NCBI GenBank assembly: GCA_030180135.1
Contig: CM058233.1
Span: 25,639,615 to 25,703,614, forward strand
Origin: Orychophragmus violaceus
Taxonomy: Eukaryota > Streptophyta > Magnoliopsida > Brassicales > Brassicaceae
DNA length: 64,000 nucleotides
Direction of reading: 5' to 3'
The notes below the pieces were generated by a model. The model did no database searches, had not been told where the DNA came from, and was given only the letters and a program-made list of their open reading frames with translations. Position 1 is the first letter of the stretch, and the number at the start of each line of letters is the position of its first letter. Shown here piece by piece: positions 1-11,840 of this stretch. Position numbers and translations under genes: made by a program.

Positions 1-1
1 G

Positions 2-2146
2 GGTTACTCGCCAACGCATAGTGCGTACATATGTCTACTTATACCGACTTCGAGAGTATATGTTTCACGCCATGTACAATTTGTTGAATCAGAATTCCCG
101 TTCGCCAAGCTGCAAAAGGTTTCCACTCCGTCTCCTGAAACAGACATCACCTCCATACCATCACCACCGCTCATACAAATTCCACTACAGTCTTCTGCCT
201 GTAACGGACATGTGGGAACGATTCTTCACCCACCGACTCCAGCCACGATGCCTGCAACTGCATATGACTCACTGGTATTGCCTTCTACCTCTCAATCTTC
301 TTCACTATCTCCCACTTAGCCCACTGCTCCTTCTGAAAATGAGTCTACCAACCCGACTCAGCCACTCCCAATTGTTCCCGAGCCCACTGCTCAACCTGAA
401 AATGAGTCAGAACCTGTGACTCAGCCATTAAACCACCAACAAAATGTGTCTACTACCTTACCAGCTCAGCCTATTCCCAGTCAACCACAAATTCCACCAA
501 CAGTAGCACCACAAAACAACCAACATAAAATGACCACTCGAGCCAAAAACAATATCACTAAACCCATCAAGAAACTCACACTCACTATTGCTGCCATGAA
601 CAACAAAACAACTGAGCCACGCACAGTACATCAGGCCTTAAAAGATGAACGATGGAGGCGTGCAACGACCCATGAACTTGATGCTCATACGACAAATCAC
701 ACTTGGGATGTTCAGCCTCCAACACCCAATCACAATGGCATTGGTTGTATGTGGGTCTTCACAACAAAATATCTTGCCAACGGCTCAATTAATAGGTACA
801 AAGCTCGTCTCGTAGCCAAAGGATTCACTCAAAGATATGGTGTTGACTACTCCGACACTTTCAGTCCGGTCATCAAAACAACCACCATTCGACTGGTTCT
901 CCAAATAGCGGTGAAAAAGTCGTGGTCCATCAAGCAATTGGATGTCAATAACACCTTTCTCCAAGGCCATCTTACAAAAGTTTATATACATCAACCACCG
1001 GGCTTTGTTGACAAAAATCGTGCCGACTATGTTTGTCGACTACGGAAACCAATATATGGCCTAAAACAGGCACCACGCTCCTGGTATATGTCTCTCAAAG
1101 GTCATCTTATACAATCTGGATTTCAAAACTCTCACGCCGATGCTTCTCTGTTTATTCATGCTTCTGGCTCGTCTCTCACGTATGTACTGGTGTATGTCGA
1201 CGACATTATTGTTACTGGAAATGATTCTGATTTCATCACAACGGTGCGCCGTCAGTTCACCAAACGGTTCTCCGTTAAAGACCCGACGGTTCTACATTAC
1301 GTCCTCGGTGTCGAAGTCATTCGGACAGGATCTGGCCTACATATGATGCAACGAAAATACATCCAAGACCTACTCCTCAAAGATAATATGGCGGACGCAA
1401 ACCCATCACCAACACCACTGACCGCCTCTCCGAAGCTCACTCTACACTCGGGTACGAAACTCTCGGATGGCACCAAATATAGATCAGTGGTTGGCTCTTT
1501 ACAGTATTTGACCTTCACACGACCGAACATCTCTTACGCTGTCAATAGACTGTCACAATTTATGCATCGGCCCACAACTGACCATTGGCAAGCAGCAAAG
1601 CGTGTCCTACGCTACCTCGCAGGGACATCTACACATGGTATATTCCTTCACAAGAACTCATCATTCACCTTACATGCTTTCTCCGACGCATATTGGGCTG
1701 GAGACACTGATGACTTCGTCTCCACCAACGCCTACATCATTTACATTGGCCGGAACCCGATCTCATGGTCCTCTCGCAAACAACGTGGTGTCGCACGCTC
1801 CTCAACCGAGGCAGAATATTGGTCCGTCGCAAATACAGCTTCAGAGGTCACATGGTTATGCTCACTACTCACTGAAATGCGGCTTACACTGCCCGTTGCA
1901 CCAGTTATATACTGTGACAATGTGGGCGCAACTTATCTCTATGCCAACCCGGTTTTTCATTCCCGGATGAAGCACCTAGCTTTGGACTATCATTTCATAC
2001 GCAACTTGGTCCAGTCGAAAGCCCTTCGTGTTTCTAATGTCTCTACTCATGATCAGTTGGCTGACGCATTGACGAAACCACTTGCACGCCTGCGCTTTCA
2101 AGGTCTACAGTCCAAGATTGGAGTGACACAAGCCCCTCCATCTTGA
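2..2146 (+). pseudogene. Copia F pol, 3' part (integrase end, RT, RNase H), one stop
   Basis: The reading frame is open from the window edge to the TGA at 2144-2146, apart from one in-frame TAG at 317-319. The first residues (GYSP..., then RVYVSRHVQF) match the C-terminal linker of Copia integrases. The RT follows: the DYSDTFSPV block, QLDVNNTFLQG, and the catalytic YVDD at 1193-1204. RNase H comes next (SSTEAEYWSVA) and the usual C-terminal ADALTKPL block. The longest ATG-initiated frame starts at 416, but the homology runs upstream through the stop, so this is a 5'-truncated polyprotein and not a gene starting at 416. The gag, protease and integrase core lie outside the window. The single stop suggests a young element. 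Confidence 0.93.
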
Positions 2147-2155
2147 GGGGGCGTA

Positions 2156-2277
2156 TGAAGGATACAAGTGTGTATAAGTATATGGATTAATGTTGTAATT
2201 ACTTCTAAGTATCTAAACCCTCTTCCTCTGTATAAATATGTAAAGTTTCAGTATCAATAAACTTAAGACGTTATACA
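2156..2277 (+). repeat. 3' LTR of Copia F (short)
   Basis: A purine run at 2145-2153 directly after the pol stop is the polypurine tract. The LTR begins TGAAGG at 2156. It contains a TATA-like TATAAATA at 2231 and an AATAAA-type poly(A) signal near 2256. The 3' boundary is uncertain; a CA at 2276-2277 is the best candidate, and 2292 is another. The partner LTR is outside the window. Confidence 0.65.
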
Positions 2278-2289
2278 TTTTTATGTAGC

Positions 2290-3897
2290 TGCAATGCCCT
2301 TTGCACAGAAGAGCCCTGAAAATCCTTTGAAACATTTGGTCAATCACCTGGAGGGTGAGATGGCTTACAATGCCTCAAGTGAGTCAGATACTACTCGAGA
2401 TCCAAATGTGAGTGTACACAGGTTCATTTGAAAGTGAAATAAGAAGCGTGAGGAGAGTTTAGGAAGATGATGGGTGAAGCGAGTAATTGAATTTTCAGAT
2501 ACTTTGGGATTTAAGGCTTATACAGGGTGAAGAAGGAAAAAATGAGAAGCGAAACATGAAAAAAATAACACCAAAACATCAAATAGAATTTGTGAGGAGA
2601 CTGGGTTCATTGAGCTAAGCAGAAGAACAAGCTCGGGAGTTAGTAAGCGAGGATGGAATCGAAATATGGGGATGTGGAGATAACATGGGAGTCAACTAGA
2701 GGGTTTGAAGTACAAGCTGGAAAAAGAAGTACACATGACAGAAAATACTGAGCCACCATTGGAAAGGATGACTAGTGACAGATTCAACCGAGAGAGGGAT
2801 GATGATTTTGGCTGCTGCAAGAATAAGAGATGGAACAAAGGAATAGGGTACTAGATTAGGGAATTACCCGAAGGAAGAAAAGGGTTCACAAATTCATACT
2901 TAGTTGAGTTGGGTATAGAAAAACAGAAAGGGAAGATAGAGGGAGATGGCTCTTTGGATGGGTTCAACTACACACAGCATGAACCTGAAGTGAGTTTGCA
3001 AGAGCAGAAACAATAACTAAAAAGGGTACAACCAAAGTGGGTAACACAAGCTACTCACCGAGAACTCGTTAGAGAGGCAATGGTGCATAGACAAGAACTT
3101 AACCGGCTCCATGAGAAAGATTCTATATAAAGAAAACAACCGACGCACACTCATGTGAATAGGCCGAGCAATACGGCAACCAACCAAGGGTAGATAGATA
3201 AGTATTGTTCAACAGAAGAGTGCGAATATTGGATTCAAAGTGTGGAGAATTACTTCACGGAAAACCATGTACTTGAAGTTGATAAGCAGCAGTGGCTCAT
3301 CAGAGTCTATAGGGATTTTCGGGGGCTTGGGTGAGAGAGTTGTGCATGAAACACGCTCCTAATAGTTGTGAAAAGTTCAAGTATATGTTGTTTCAACAGA
3401 GATCATCAGAGACAAGCATACAAGGAAGATCCATCGACCAGCTGAGCAACATACAAGAGAAGATAGGGAACATAATTGGATTACTAATCGGTTCAGTAAC
3501 AAGACTTGCAGGGGTAGCAAAGAGATGTCGGGGTAAGGCAGTATGCGCGGCTGCAACAAGAAGTATCGGTCTCGGAATACAATAGGAGATTTGAGGATCT
3601 TTTGCTAGGGTCTACTAACGTACCTGAAAACTGTATGGAAGAACATTTTACGAAAGGAGTGGAACCACAATTGCAAAGCTCTCCTACCACACAGAATTGT
3701 TCAATTGATGGAAGTGGGTTGAGGAGATAAAAGGCTATGTTGAGGACACGCAAGGTGGTTCCTATGGAAGGAAGTTTTGGTGGCCAAACAATAGTATCAT
3801 CGAACCAATCCACAGATCACGCAAACCATTGGCTGGGGGTTTGAAACATGGTTGATCTTGGCGACAAAGGGAAAAAAGTTGAAACGAGGTTGAGGAA
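2290..3897 (+). pseudogene. Decayed Ty3-gypsy gag relic, left half
   Basis: There is no long open frame, but Gypsy gag similarity survives in pieces. One stretch near 3220-3330 reads like the start of a retrotransposon gag domain (YWIQSVENYF). Another near 3555-3670 reads VSEYNRRFEDLL followed by VPENCMEEHFTKGVEP, the typical late part of that domain. Frameshifts and stops separate them. The relic is cut at about 3897 by Copia 1 and continues at 37038 with an aspartic protease. RT and integrase are absent. The first several hundred bases (2290-3200) show nothing recognisable beyond purine-rich sequence. Confidence 0.6.
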
Positions 3898-4323
3898 TGT
3901 TGTACATACCTATAAACACTCTCAAACAAAACAACGGCGCTTTTATACTCGGAAAGCCTCCTTTTGGCTTGAAGATGCTGAATCCCAGCAAAGAAGCGAA
4001 TGAACCTTCAAAACCAACAAAGCCCAACATTCTAAAGGTAGCTCAAGAACGTGCAACGACTATGACCTCTTCCTCTCTGCAACAAGAAAAACCAGAGCCA
4101 AGGATAAGAAGGGAGCAGAGCTGACTGTGAAGCGTACTGCAATGGTCAAACGTCAACAGATTTGCTGCTTTATACTCAGAATATGCTGTATTGATGCTCT
4201 TTAAAAGATGTCATTAGGACTGTCATTTAACTTTATAAAAGCATTGCAATCGCCATTGTAAAAGATAAGTGAGAATCAATAAACAATCATTCTTCATCTT
4301 CTTTGAAGCATTGCTTACCTTCA
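3898..4323 (+). repeat. 5' LTR of Copia 1
   Basis: Sequence from 3911 (TATAAACACTCTCAA) to 4323 matches 36696-37037 (TATCAACACTCTCAA...). It ends CCTTCA directly before the primer binding site. AATAAA lies near 4279. Bases 3898-3910 have no match in the other LTR, so the true left end is either 3898 or 3911. A stretch around 4050-4130 is missing from the right LTR. Confidence 0.75.
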
Positions 4324-4336
4324 TGGTATCAGAGCC
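4324..4336 (+). other. Primer binding site, tRNA-iMet (Copia 1)
   Basis: TGGTATCAGAGCC directly follows the 5' LTR. It is the standard Ty1-copia minus-strand primer site, complementary to the 3' end of initiator tRNA-Met. Confidence 0.92.
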
Positions 4337-4345
4337 ATAGACTCC

Positions 4346-4978
4346 ATGGATCCTTTCTCTCCTCCTTCTATGAACATTATACATTCTATCACTGTAAAAC
4401 TTACTGCGCAAACTATCCCTTTTGGAAAAGTCAGTTCCAACCTTTCTTTAGTGGTCAGCGTTTGTTAGGTTATGTCACCGGCTCTTCTCACCCGCCACCT
4501 GCTTCCATTATGTCTTCTGCTACTATCAGTGGGACTACTACTCCGCTGACTAATCCATATCACATTATATGGACTCAAACTGACCAATTGTGCAGTCATG
4601 GCTCCTTGGGTCTGTCTCAGAATCCATTCAGAGCATCATATTCATTGTACGACTGCTCATGACATTTGGCTTCCTCTCGATCGCCACTTCAACAGACCAT
4701 CCAACTCCAGATTGTTTGAGCTACAACATAAGATCCAGACGGTGTCTAAAGCAGGCAAAACGATGGCTGAATATCTTCAGGAAATCAAGAATCTTGGTGA
4801 TCAACTAAGCTTTATTGGTAATCCTTTGTCTGAAACGATGAGGATATTCTTTGCCTTACGTGGTGTTGGTCGAGACTACGAGCCTATCAAAACTACTTTG
4901 AGCATGCTATAGACGCCTCTCCACCTCCAACCTTTGAAGTTGTTATTCCTACGCTCACTGCCTTTGATGATCGGTTGC
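4346..4978 (+). pseudogene. Copia 1 gag, broken and interrupted
   Basis: The start is ATG at 4346, 10 bases after the primer site (MDPFSPPS...). Frame changes and stops follow. The clearest block, 4598-4912, contains AHDIWLPLDRHF and MAEYLQEIKNLGDQL, typical of the UBN2/Retrotran_gag_2 capsid domain. The frame stops at 4910-4912 and the gene is cut at 4978 by the LTR of element A. The reading resumes after 33332. The duplicated target GTTGC flanks A on both sides, which proves that the two halves were once contiguous. Confidence 0.85.
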
Positions 4979-6141
4979 TGATAGGTCAAGAAATATCCCT
5001 ATTCTACTGCAAGTTCACAGATATGTGAATGTAGTACTTAGGGTATCGAATCAACAAGGACTCAAGGTAACACGATAGATTATATGTTGTCAAGTTAAGC
5101 TAAATCAATTCAAGAAGGCAGTAAAAAAAAAGCAAGTAAATAGAAGGGTGTTTTCAATAAGAAAAAGGCGTCAGACTTAGGAAGTTCTCGGGAATTATGC
5201 AATGCTAGACACTTAACTAACCGGATTCAGATTAAACACAGGTTCAAGAACTAAAAACAAAATGCTAAACAATCCAACTCTCTCTGAGATTATTTCTATA
5301 TCTAGCAACCTAGCGATCCAAATCTCTTTGTGATCCTAGAGTTCTAAACAAGCATTAAGAACATGTTCTATCGGTTCAAAATTCTCCTAAACCAAATCTC
5401 TTTGTATCTAGTCAAATTGCTCACACTAAGTTTATTCAGATTATAACTCACACTCTCGTGCTATTGTCAATTATCTCAGATCTAAACCCTAGGTGATCAG
5501 TCTAGAATTCAGTATTAAGCACAACTTAGGCGATAAACAAACAGATGATGAATCCTAATAAATCAGTTATCAAACAAGCATAAAACCCTTATGAGAATTC
5601 CTAAATCTAACTAGGTTACTACTCAGACATATTATCAGTTAAACAACACATCATTGAATAGAAAACCAAAGATTGAATAGATAAAAGTAAAGGGGTTCAA
5701 AATCCTTCTCTCAAGGTTACAAGTAGCAAGAATCAGCCCCTAGCAAAAATCTCTCAATCTCCAAAGCAAGAACAAGATGAAAAGATAGCATAATGTGTAT
5801 GCTCTCAAAAACCTAATTAAAAACCACTAAACACGTTTTGGGGCAAAATTAGAATTAGGGAAACTTCTGGGAAATTCTGTAATTCTTCTAAACATGTCTT
5901 CAACTCGCGGTCGCTCTCAGTGTCGACATATATCAAGGTTAGTGTCGGTCGACATCCAGTCGTGGCCGAGACACCAACTTCAGCTTGTTGCAGAAATTAC
6001 CAGAAACGTCCTATAATTCCATCTTTTGCTCCAAACGCAATTCTACATGTAGAAGACTCAATAGACTCGAAAAACCAGGTTAAAGACTCAATATATACTA
6101 CTATATCATGGTTGAAAACCTATAAAAACCATGATATATCA
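4979..6141 (-). repeat. 3' LTR of element A
   Basis: This 1163-bp LTR is paired with 32160-33332 (1173 bp). It contains a palindrome pair at 5921-5954, with the first box decayed (TGTCGACATATA) where the other LTR has an intact TGTCGACCGACA. Near the right end is an inverted repeat (TATATCATGGTT ... AACCATGATATA). Scattered substitutions and indels separate the two LTRs, so A is older than B, C and D. Confidence 0.95.
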
Positions 6142-6433
6142 ACTCCCCCACACTTAGATCTTGCTTGCCCTCAAGCAAGTAAAGAACCAAAGCACAAGAA
6201 AAGAGGTTTGAAAACACATAAACTCATTTCGTCCTAGGAACTTTCGCATTCACATTCACTTAGTAAACCACTGAAAACTTTCCTCCAGAGCTAAAAACCA
6301 CAATGTACTTCCCCCACACTTAGCAACTGTCCCAAGTAAACTCCACAATCAGATTAGGACATTCAAGTTCACCACACTAGCCTCTGTATTACAACTAAGT
6401 GCGGTCTCACAGAGGGAGTATCGAATCAAAGGA
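6142..6433 (-). other. A 3' region: PPT, hairpin and second PPT
   Basis: Read on the minus strand, a perfect 8-bp hairpin (CTTGCTTG, loop AGGG, CAAGCAAG; 6160-6179) lies immediately before the polypurine tract CTAAGTGTGGGGGAGT (6142-6157), which abuts the LTR. A second copy of the PPT lies at 6309-6323. No ORF of note. The segment is cut at 6433 by Copia B and resumes at 18961. Confidence 0.8.
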
Positions 6434-7072
6434 TGTTGGATCTCCTAGGATCTAGGGTTCGTTATATTGAATTTACCAACCTCGTTCTTACCTTGAACTG
6501 GCAGTGGAATGAATTGGTGAACGAGATCAGTGAGCAACACAGACGCCTTGCCTCTACCAGATACACACGCACACAAGCTGGAAAACGGGATGCTAGTGCC
6601 GGATCTATGGGATCTAAGAGTTTCTGGTGTTTCTGCTTTTCTGTCAGAGAAAAACTCGACGGCTACTATTTTAGGTCGAGACTATCAAGTTTTATTCGAC
6701 CTTCAACACACTTAACGGGCCAGACTTGATCAAGTCATAATTTCGAAAAGCCCTTTTGAAAACCGAACTGTGTCGACCGACACACATGCTGTGTCGATCG
6801 ACACAACACCATTTTCTCGATATTAATGTGTATCCAATACACATTAACATGATCATTACCATAATGATCATTCCCATATCTTAGCTTCCAGTTTGCTTAG
6901 GTGTGTGACCCTATAGGATCATATAATACTGGCAGTAAGTCTACAACTTACAGATTGCAAGAGGCTTCTAGCAAAACATTGCAACCGCCCAGTATTATAC
7001 GAATGTCTGATCTCGACACACAACTATCATCAGGAGTGAGTACAAGTGTGATTTCAGGACACTATCCCAATA
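6434..7072 (-). repeat. 3' LTR of Copia B
   Basis: It starts TGTTGG and ends CCCAATA, where the usual terminal CA is TA in both LTRs. It carries a palindrome pair at 6771-6782 and 6792-6803, and an inverted TGTGTATCCAATACACA-like stretch near 6827-6843. It is nearly identical to 18317-18955. Confidence 0.95.
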
Positions 7073-7903
7073 ATCTCCCACTTGTATTGGAATCATCAAT
7101 TCCTATAATCTTTTTGTCTCTATATCTCGATTTGGCATAAGGCAAGATTGGTGTCATCCTTATTAAGCCAACATCGTGTTTATCGAACTCCTGATCTTAT
7201 ACTGAACATTACAAACAACTGAACTACAGTTCGTTTGAGTGCGGCCACACATTTTTCTCAGTATTAAATCTTCGATAGGCCCTGAGATATTTATCTCCCG
7301 TTATTCAGGAGGGATAAATCCCATCTTGTTCCATCCCTATTTCAACGCACACTTCATGATATAATTGAACAGTGCTGTTATAGTCGCCAGTTACGGGTCG
7401 ACGTTTGACAAGGTCAAAGTGTACCAATTCATATACAATAAAACATGATGAACTCAGGTCTGAGGACTATACTCTATAGTCGTAATGAGAACCTCTCATG
7501 ACACAGATATAACTATCCTGGAGACTTCTCCTTTGCGGGTCATGTCCGATCATATGTTCACCAACATATATCTATGTGACTGACTGTGATACTCATATCA
7601 TTGACTCCATGAAACTTAGTCAACAGTCACCTCTCAATCTTGTCTCTCGCGGTTGTCATTGTCCCACTTTGACAACCTCGACTAGGGACAGAACATAATC
7701 TATGTCATATATGACTTATAGGGTTTCATGATCAAGTCCTCAACTTGATGACCTATAATATGACATAAACTTATTTTGGGACCATTATTTAGATCACAAT
7801 AAATAATGCTGAAATTAAATTTCATTAAACATATCCAAAAGAATGTTTACAAGAGCGTCTTATTATAACTAAAATAAAACTAAAACTCCCACTAGAATCA
7901 AGA
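7073..7903 (-). other. Copia B 3' untranslated region
   Basis: About 830 bp lie between the pol stop and the 3' LTR. The PPT is at 7073-7083. A long non-coding stretch here is shared in arrangement with D (25211-26075) and E (51240-52080), so it is a family trait of this Copia group. No ORF is supported. Confidence 0.8.
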
Positions 7904-10717
7904 TTACATCTTAAGATCTCTAATGCCTACAGCAGTCGTATGACTCTCATGCTTAGGCCTTGGGAGTGACTTAGTCAGAGGATCAGCGACATTCTCTTCC
8001 GTCGGAACTCGGCTGATCTTCACATCACCTCTATTGACGATATCACGAATCAGGTGATTCCTCCTCTCTACGTGTTTGGACTTCTGGTGTGATCTGGGTT
8101 CTTTCGCCTGAGCAATGGCTCCATTGTTGTCACAAAACAAAGCCACTGGATCTAAGATACTCGAAACCACACCAAGTTCAGTCATGAACTTCTTGATCCA
8201 AACAGCTTCCTTTGCCGCTTCTGAAGCAGCAACATATTCAGCTTCCATCGTGGAATCAGCTACGGTATTCTGCTTAGAGCTCTTCCAGCTCACTGCACCG
8301 CCATTTAGACAGAAGACATATCCAGACTGTGATCGGAAATCGTCTCTGTCCGTCTGAAAACTCGCATCAGTGAATCCATTCACTACGAGCTCTTCACTTC
8401 CTCCATACACCAAGAATTTATCCTTAGTATGTCTCAAATACTTGAGAATATTCTTGATAGCTGTCCAGTGAACTTCACCTGGATCAGATTGGTATCTACT
8501 CGTCATGCTTAACGCGTAAGCTACATCTGGACGAGTGCAGAGCATGGCATACATAATAGATCCTATTGCAGAAGCATAAGGAATCCTATTCATGCGCTCC
8601 CGCTCAGCATGTGTCACCGGACACTGCTTCTTGCTGAGACTAATGCCATGAGACATTGGTATGAAACCCTTCTTGGAATCATGCATCCTGAATCTGTGCA
8701 ACACCTTATCAATATAAGTGTCCTGGCACAATCTAATCAGCCTGTTCACTCTATCTCTGTAGATTCTGATTCCAGGAATGTACGCGGCTTCTCCCATGTC
8801 TTTCATGGAAAAACAACTTCCGAGCCAAGTCTTAACAGACTGAAGCAACGGAACGTCATTACCGAGGAGGAGTATGTCATCGACATACAGTACAAGAAAC
8901 GCAATTCTGCTCCCACTAGTCTTCTTGTAAACACATGGTTCCTCTTCGTTCTTGATGAAACCAAATTGTTTTACTGCTTCATTAAAACGAAGATTCCAAC
9001 TCCGTGATGCTTGCTTCAATCCATAAATGGATTTATGAAGCTTGCATACCTTCCCAGCGTTCTTAGGATCAACAAAACCTTCAGGCTGTGTCATATACAC
9101 ATCCTCTTCCAGAATACCATTCAGGAATGCGGTTTTGACATCCATCTGCCAAATCTCATAGTCATAATGAGCGGCAATTGCTAGAAGAATCCGAATGGAT
9201 TTAAGCATAGCGACTGGGGAATAGGTTTCATCATAGTCAATACCATGAATTTGCTTAAAACCTTTAGCCACCAACCTCGCTTTGTAAATCTGTACATTGC
9301 CATCCACGTCGATCTTCTTCTTGAAGATCCATTTACACTCAATGGCTTTTGCACCATTAGGTAAATCGATCAAGGACCATACTTGGTTTTCTGACATGGA
9401 TCCCATTTCGTATTTAGAGGCTCCAAGCCACTTTTCGGAGTCCGGGCCCATCATTGCTTCCGCGAAGGTTGCTGGTTCGTCACTATCAATGATCATCAGA
9501 TCATTAGAATTGGTCACGAGAAATCCATAGTATCTCTCGGGTTCGTGACGGATCCTTCCGGATCTGCGAACTTCAGGCTCCACAGGCACCGGTTCCACAG
9601 AACTCTGTGGATCCAACTGCTGCTCTTCCTCAGCAGGTTGAGCAGTCTCCTGTGCATCTCGAATTTCTTCAAGATGTACTTTACTCCCACTGTTTTTCTT
9701 AGAGAGAAACTCCCTCTCAAGAAAAGAACAGTCCCGAGCAACAAATACTTTGTTCTCAGATTGGTTGTAAAAGTAGTATGCCTTGGTTTCCCTGGGATAA
9801 CCAACGAAGTAGCATTTATCTGATTTGGGTGCGAGCTTGTCAGAGATTAAACGTTTGACATAAGCCTCACAACCCCAAATCTTCAGGAAAGACAGACTAG
9901 GGATGTTCCCAGTCCACAATTCATGTGGTGTCTTTTCCACTGATATAGATGGCACTCTATTTAGTGTAAACGCAGACGTTTCTAGAGCGTATCCCCAAAA
10001 GGATAATGGAAGATTTGAATGACTCATCATAGACCGAACCATATCCAATAAGGTTCGATTCCTCCTCTCTGACACTCCATTCTATTGAGGTGTTCCAGGA
10101 GGAGTGAGTTGTGAAAGAATTCCACACTCGCTCAGATAGTCGCTGAACTCTTGACTCAAGTATTCTCCTCCGCGATCCGATCGCAAAGCTTTAATACTTT
10201 TGCCAAGTCGGTTCTGTACTTCATTCTTGAACTCCTTGAATCTATCAAAGGATTCTGACTTGTGTCTCATCAAATAGACATAGCCATACCTACTGAAATC
10301 ATCAGTGAAGGTAATGAAGTACTTGTAATTTCCTCTGGCAACAATGTTCATTGGCCCACATACATCAGTATGAACAAGGCCCAATAAATCACTGGCCCTT
10401 TCATTTGATTTGTTGAAAGGGGCTCTAGCCATTTTGCCCATCAAACAAGATTCGCATTTCTCACATGATTCAAAATCAAATGAGCCCAGAAGCCCATTTC
10501 GATGTAGCTTCTGAATGCGTTTCTCATTTATATGGCCCAAACGACAATGCCATAAGAAAGTCGGGTTTTCGTCATTTGACTTAAACCACTTTGTATTTAT
10601 GCTAAAGACAAGCATTTTTTGGTTTAAAACATATAACCCATTATCTAATGGGGCGCTACCATAATATGTAACCATCACGATTAAAAGAACAAACTTTATT
10701 CTTAACTGCAAAATCAA
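7904..10717 (-). pseudogene. Copia B pol: integrase, RT, RNase H, one amber stop
   Basis: The frame starts by overlap with the gag ORF after a 1-nt frameshift near 10656-10717 and runs to 7904. The GAG-pre-integrase zinc region (HCRLGHINEKRIQKLH) is followed by the integrase core (SDRGGEYLSQEF). In-frame TAG at 10079-10081 interrupts the integrase before NGVSERRNRTLLD. The RT follows, with YDETYSPVAMLKSIR, WQMDVKTAFLNG and catalytic YVDD (in YVDDILLLGND), then RNase H with ADSTMEAEYVAASEA and the C-terminal NVADPLTKSL. All RT and RNase H motifs look intact, so only two lesions separate this from an open pol. Confidence 0.93.
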
Positions 10718-11840
10718 AACCTTCCAAATCCAATACGGTAACTGAAATTATGTTTCTGCTAATCGCAGGTACAAAGTAACAATTATTCAAAGCTAAAACC
10801 ATGCCCGAAGGTAAGGACAAATCGTAAGTGCCTACGGCCAGTGCAGCAAGCTTAGCTCCATTCCCGACCCGTAGCTCCACTTGTCCTTTCTTCAGCGTTC
10901 TACTGTTTCTTAGTGCCTGCATATCCAATACCCACGAAGTAGAACTAGAAGACATAACATTAAGTTCGATAACATAAATACCTGAGTCAGACGCATCATA
11001 CGTCTTATTCAGCTTCTTGTAATCTTCCATGAACTTCTTGCAGTCTCTCTTCCAATGCCCTAACTGCTTGCAGTAGTTGCATTTATCCTCAGGAGAAGGC
11101 CCGGATTTGGGCTTCGGCTTGGGCTTGTCCTGACTCTCAGTCTGGACAACTTGGGCCTTTCCCTTATCCTTCTTAGGTTTCTTAAACCTTTTACCCCCTT
11201 GTACCATCAGTACACTGGGAGTTGACTTCTTGAGATTCGGCTCTGCTGTCTTCAGCATGCCGTGCAACTCAGTCAATGTCTTAGTCATGTTTTGCATGTT
11301 GTAGTTCATGATGAACTGATCAAAACACGACGGCAAAGACTGCTGAATCATGCCAGTGGCTAGCTCCTGGCTAATGGCACAGTCCAGTTTCCCCAGGTTA
11401 TCAATGTAACCCATCATTTTAAGGACATGAGGACTTACTAAACTGTCCTTAGCCAGCTTGCAATCCGTGAGAGATTTAACCGTCTGGTATCTCTCTGTGC
11501 GAGCTTGCTCCTGAAACAAAGCTTTCAGGCTGTTAATCATCTCAATGGGTGACATCACGTTCTCATATTGCTTCTGCAGCTCAGAGTTCGTAGTCACCAG
11601 CATTAGACAATTAACATCTTTGACATCAGCTGAATGCTTATCCCAAGCATTCTTTTCTGCCTGCGGGGCATTGGAACGTGGCCTCTCGGGGAGAACTCTT
11701 TCAAGGACATATTCCTTGTTCTCCTGCCTGAGAACTATTCTCAGGTTCCGATACCATTCCAAGAAATTAGATCCATTTAACTTGTCCTTCTCAAGGACGG
11801 ATCTTAGTGAGAAAGTGTTGATGTGAGTTGAGACAGACAT
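10656..11840 (-). CDS. Copia B gag-protease N-terminal part
   Basis: 394 codons from ATG at 11840. The capsid domain is of the Retrotran_gag_2/UBN2 type (SNFLEWYRNLRIVLRQE at about residues 24-40; YIDNLGKLDCAISQELATGMIQQSLP mid-protein). A CCHC zinc knuckle, CNYCKQLGHWKRDC, sits near residue 255. The protease region starts SSSTSWVLD and jumps directly to MQALRNS: the active-site DTG and following residues, present in relative D as LDTGCGTDIC, are deleted. The frame ends after a 1-nt shift at the protease/integrase junction. The gag itself looks functional and the protease cannot be. Confidence 0.9.
   Translation of the reverse strand: MSVSTHINTFSLRSVLEKDKLNGSNFLEWYRNLRIVLRQENKEYVLERVLPERPRSNAPQAEKNAWDKHSADVKDVNCLMLVTTNSELQKQYENVMSPIEMINSLKALFQEQARTERYQTVKSLTDCKLAKDSLVSPHVLKMMGYIDNLGKLDCAISQELATGMIQQSLPSCFDQFIMNYNMQNMTKTLTELHGMLKTAEPNLKKSTPSVLMVQGGKRFKKPKKDKGKAQVVQTESQDKPKPKPKSGPSPEDKCNYCKQLGHWKRDCKKFMEDYKKLNKTYDASDSGIYVIELNVMSSSSTSWVLDMQALRNSRTLKKGQVELRVGNGAKLAALAVGTYDLSLPSGMVLALNNCYFVPAISRNIISVTVLDLEGFDFAVKNKVCSFNRDGYILW

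Noticed and set aside
21..419. 132-codon open frame at the left edge
   Set aside because: It is a shadow frame of the Copia F integrase end, which is read in the frame of 416-2146.
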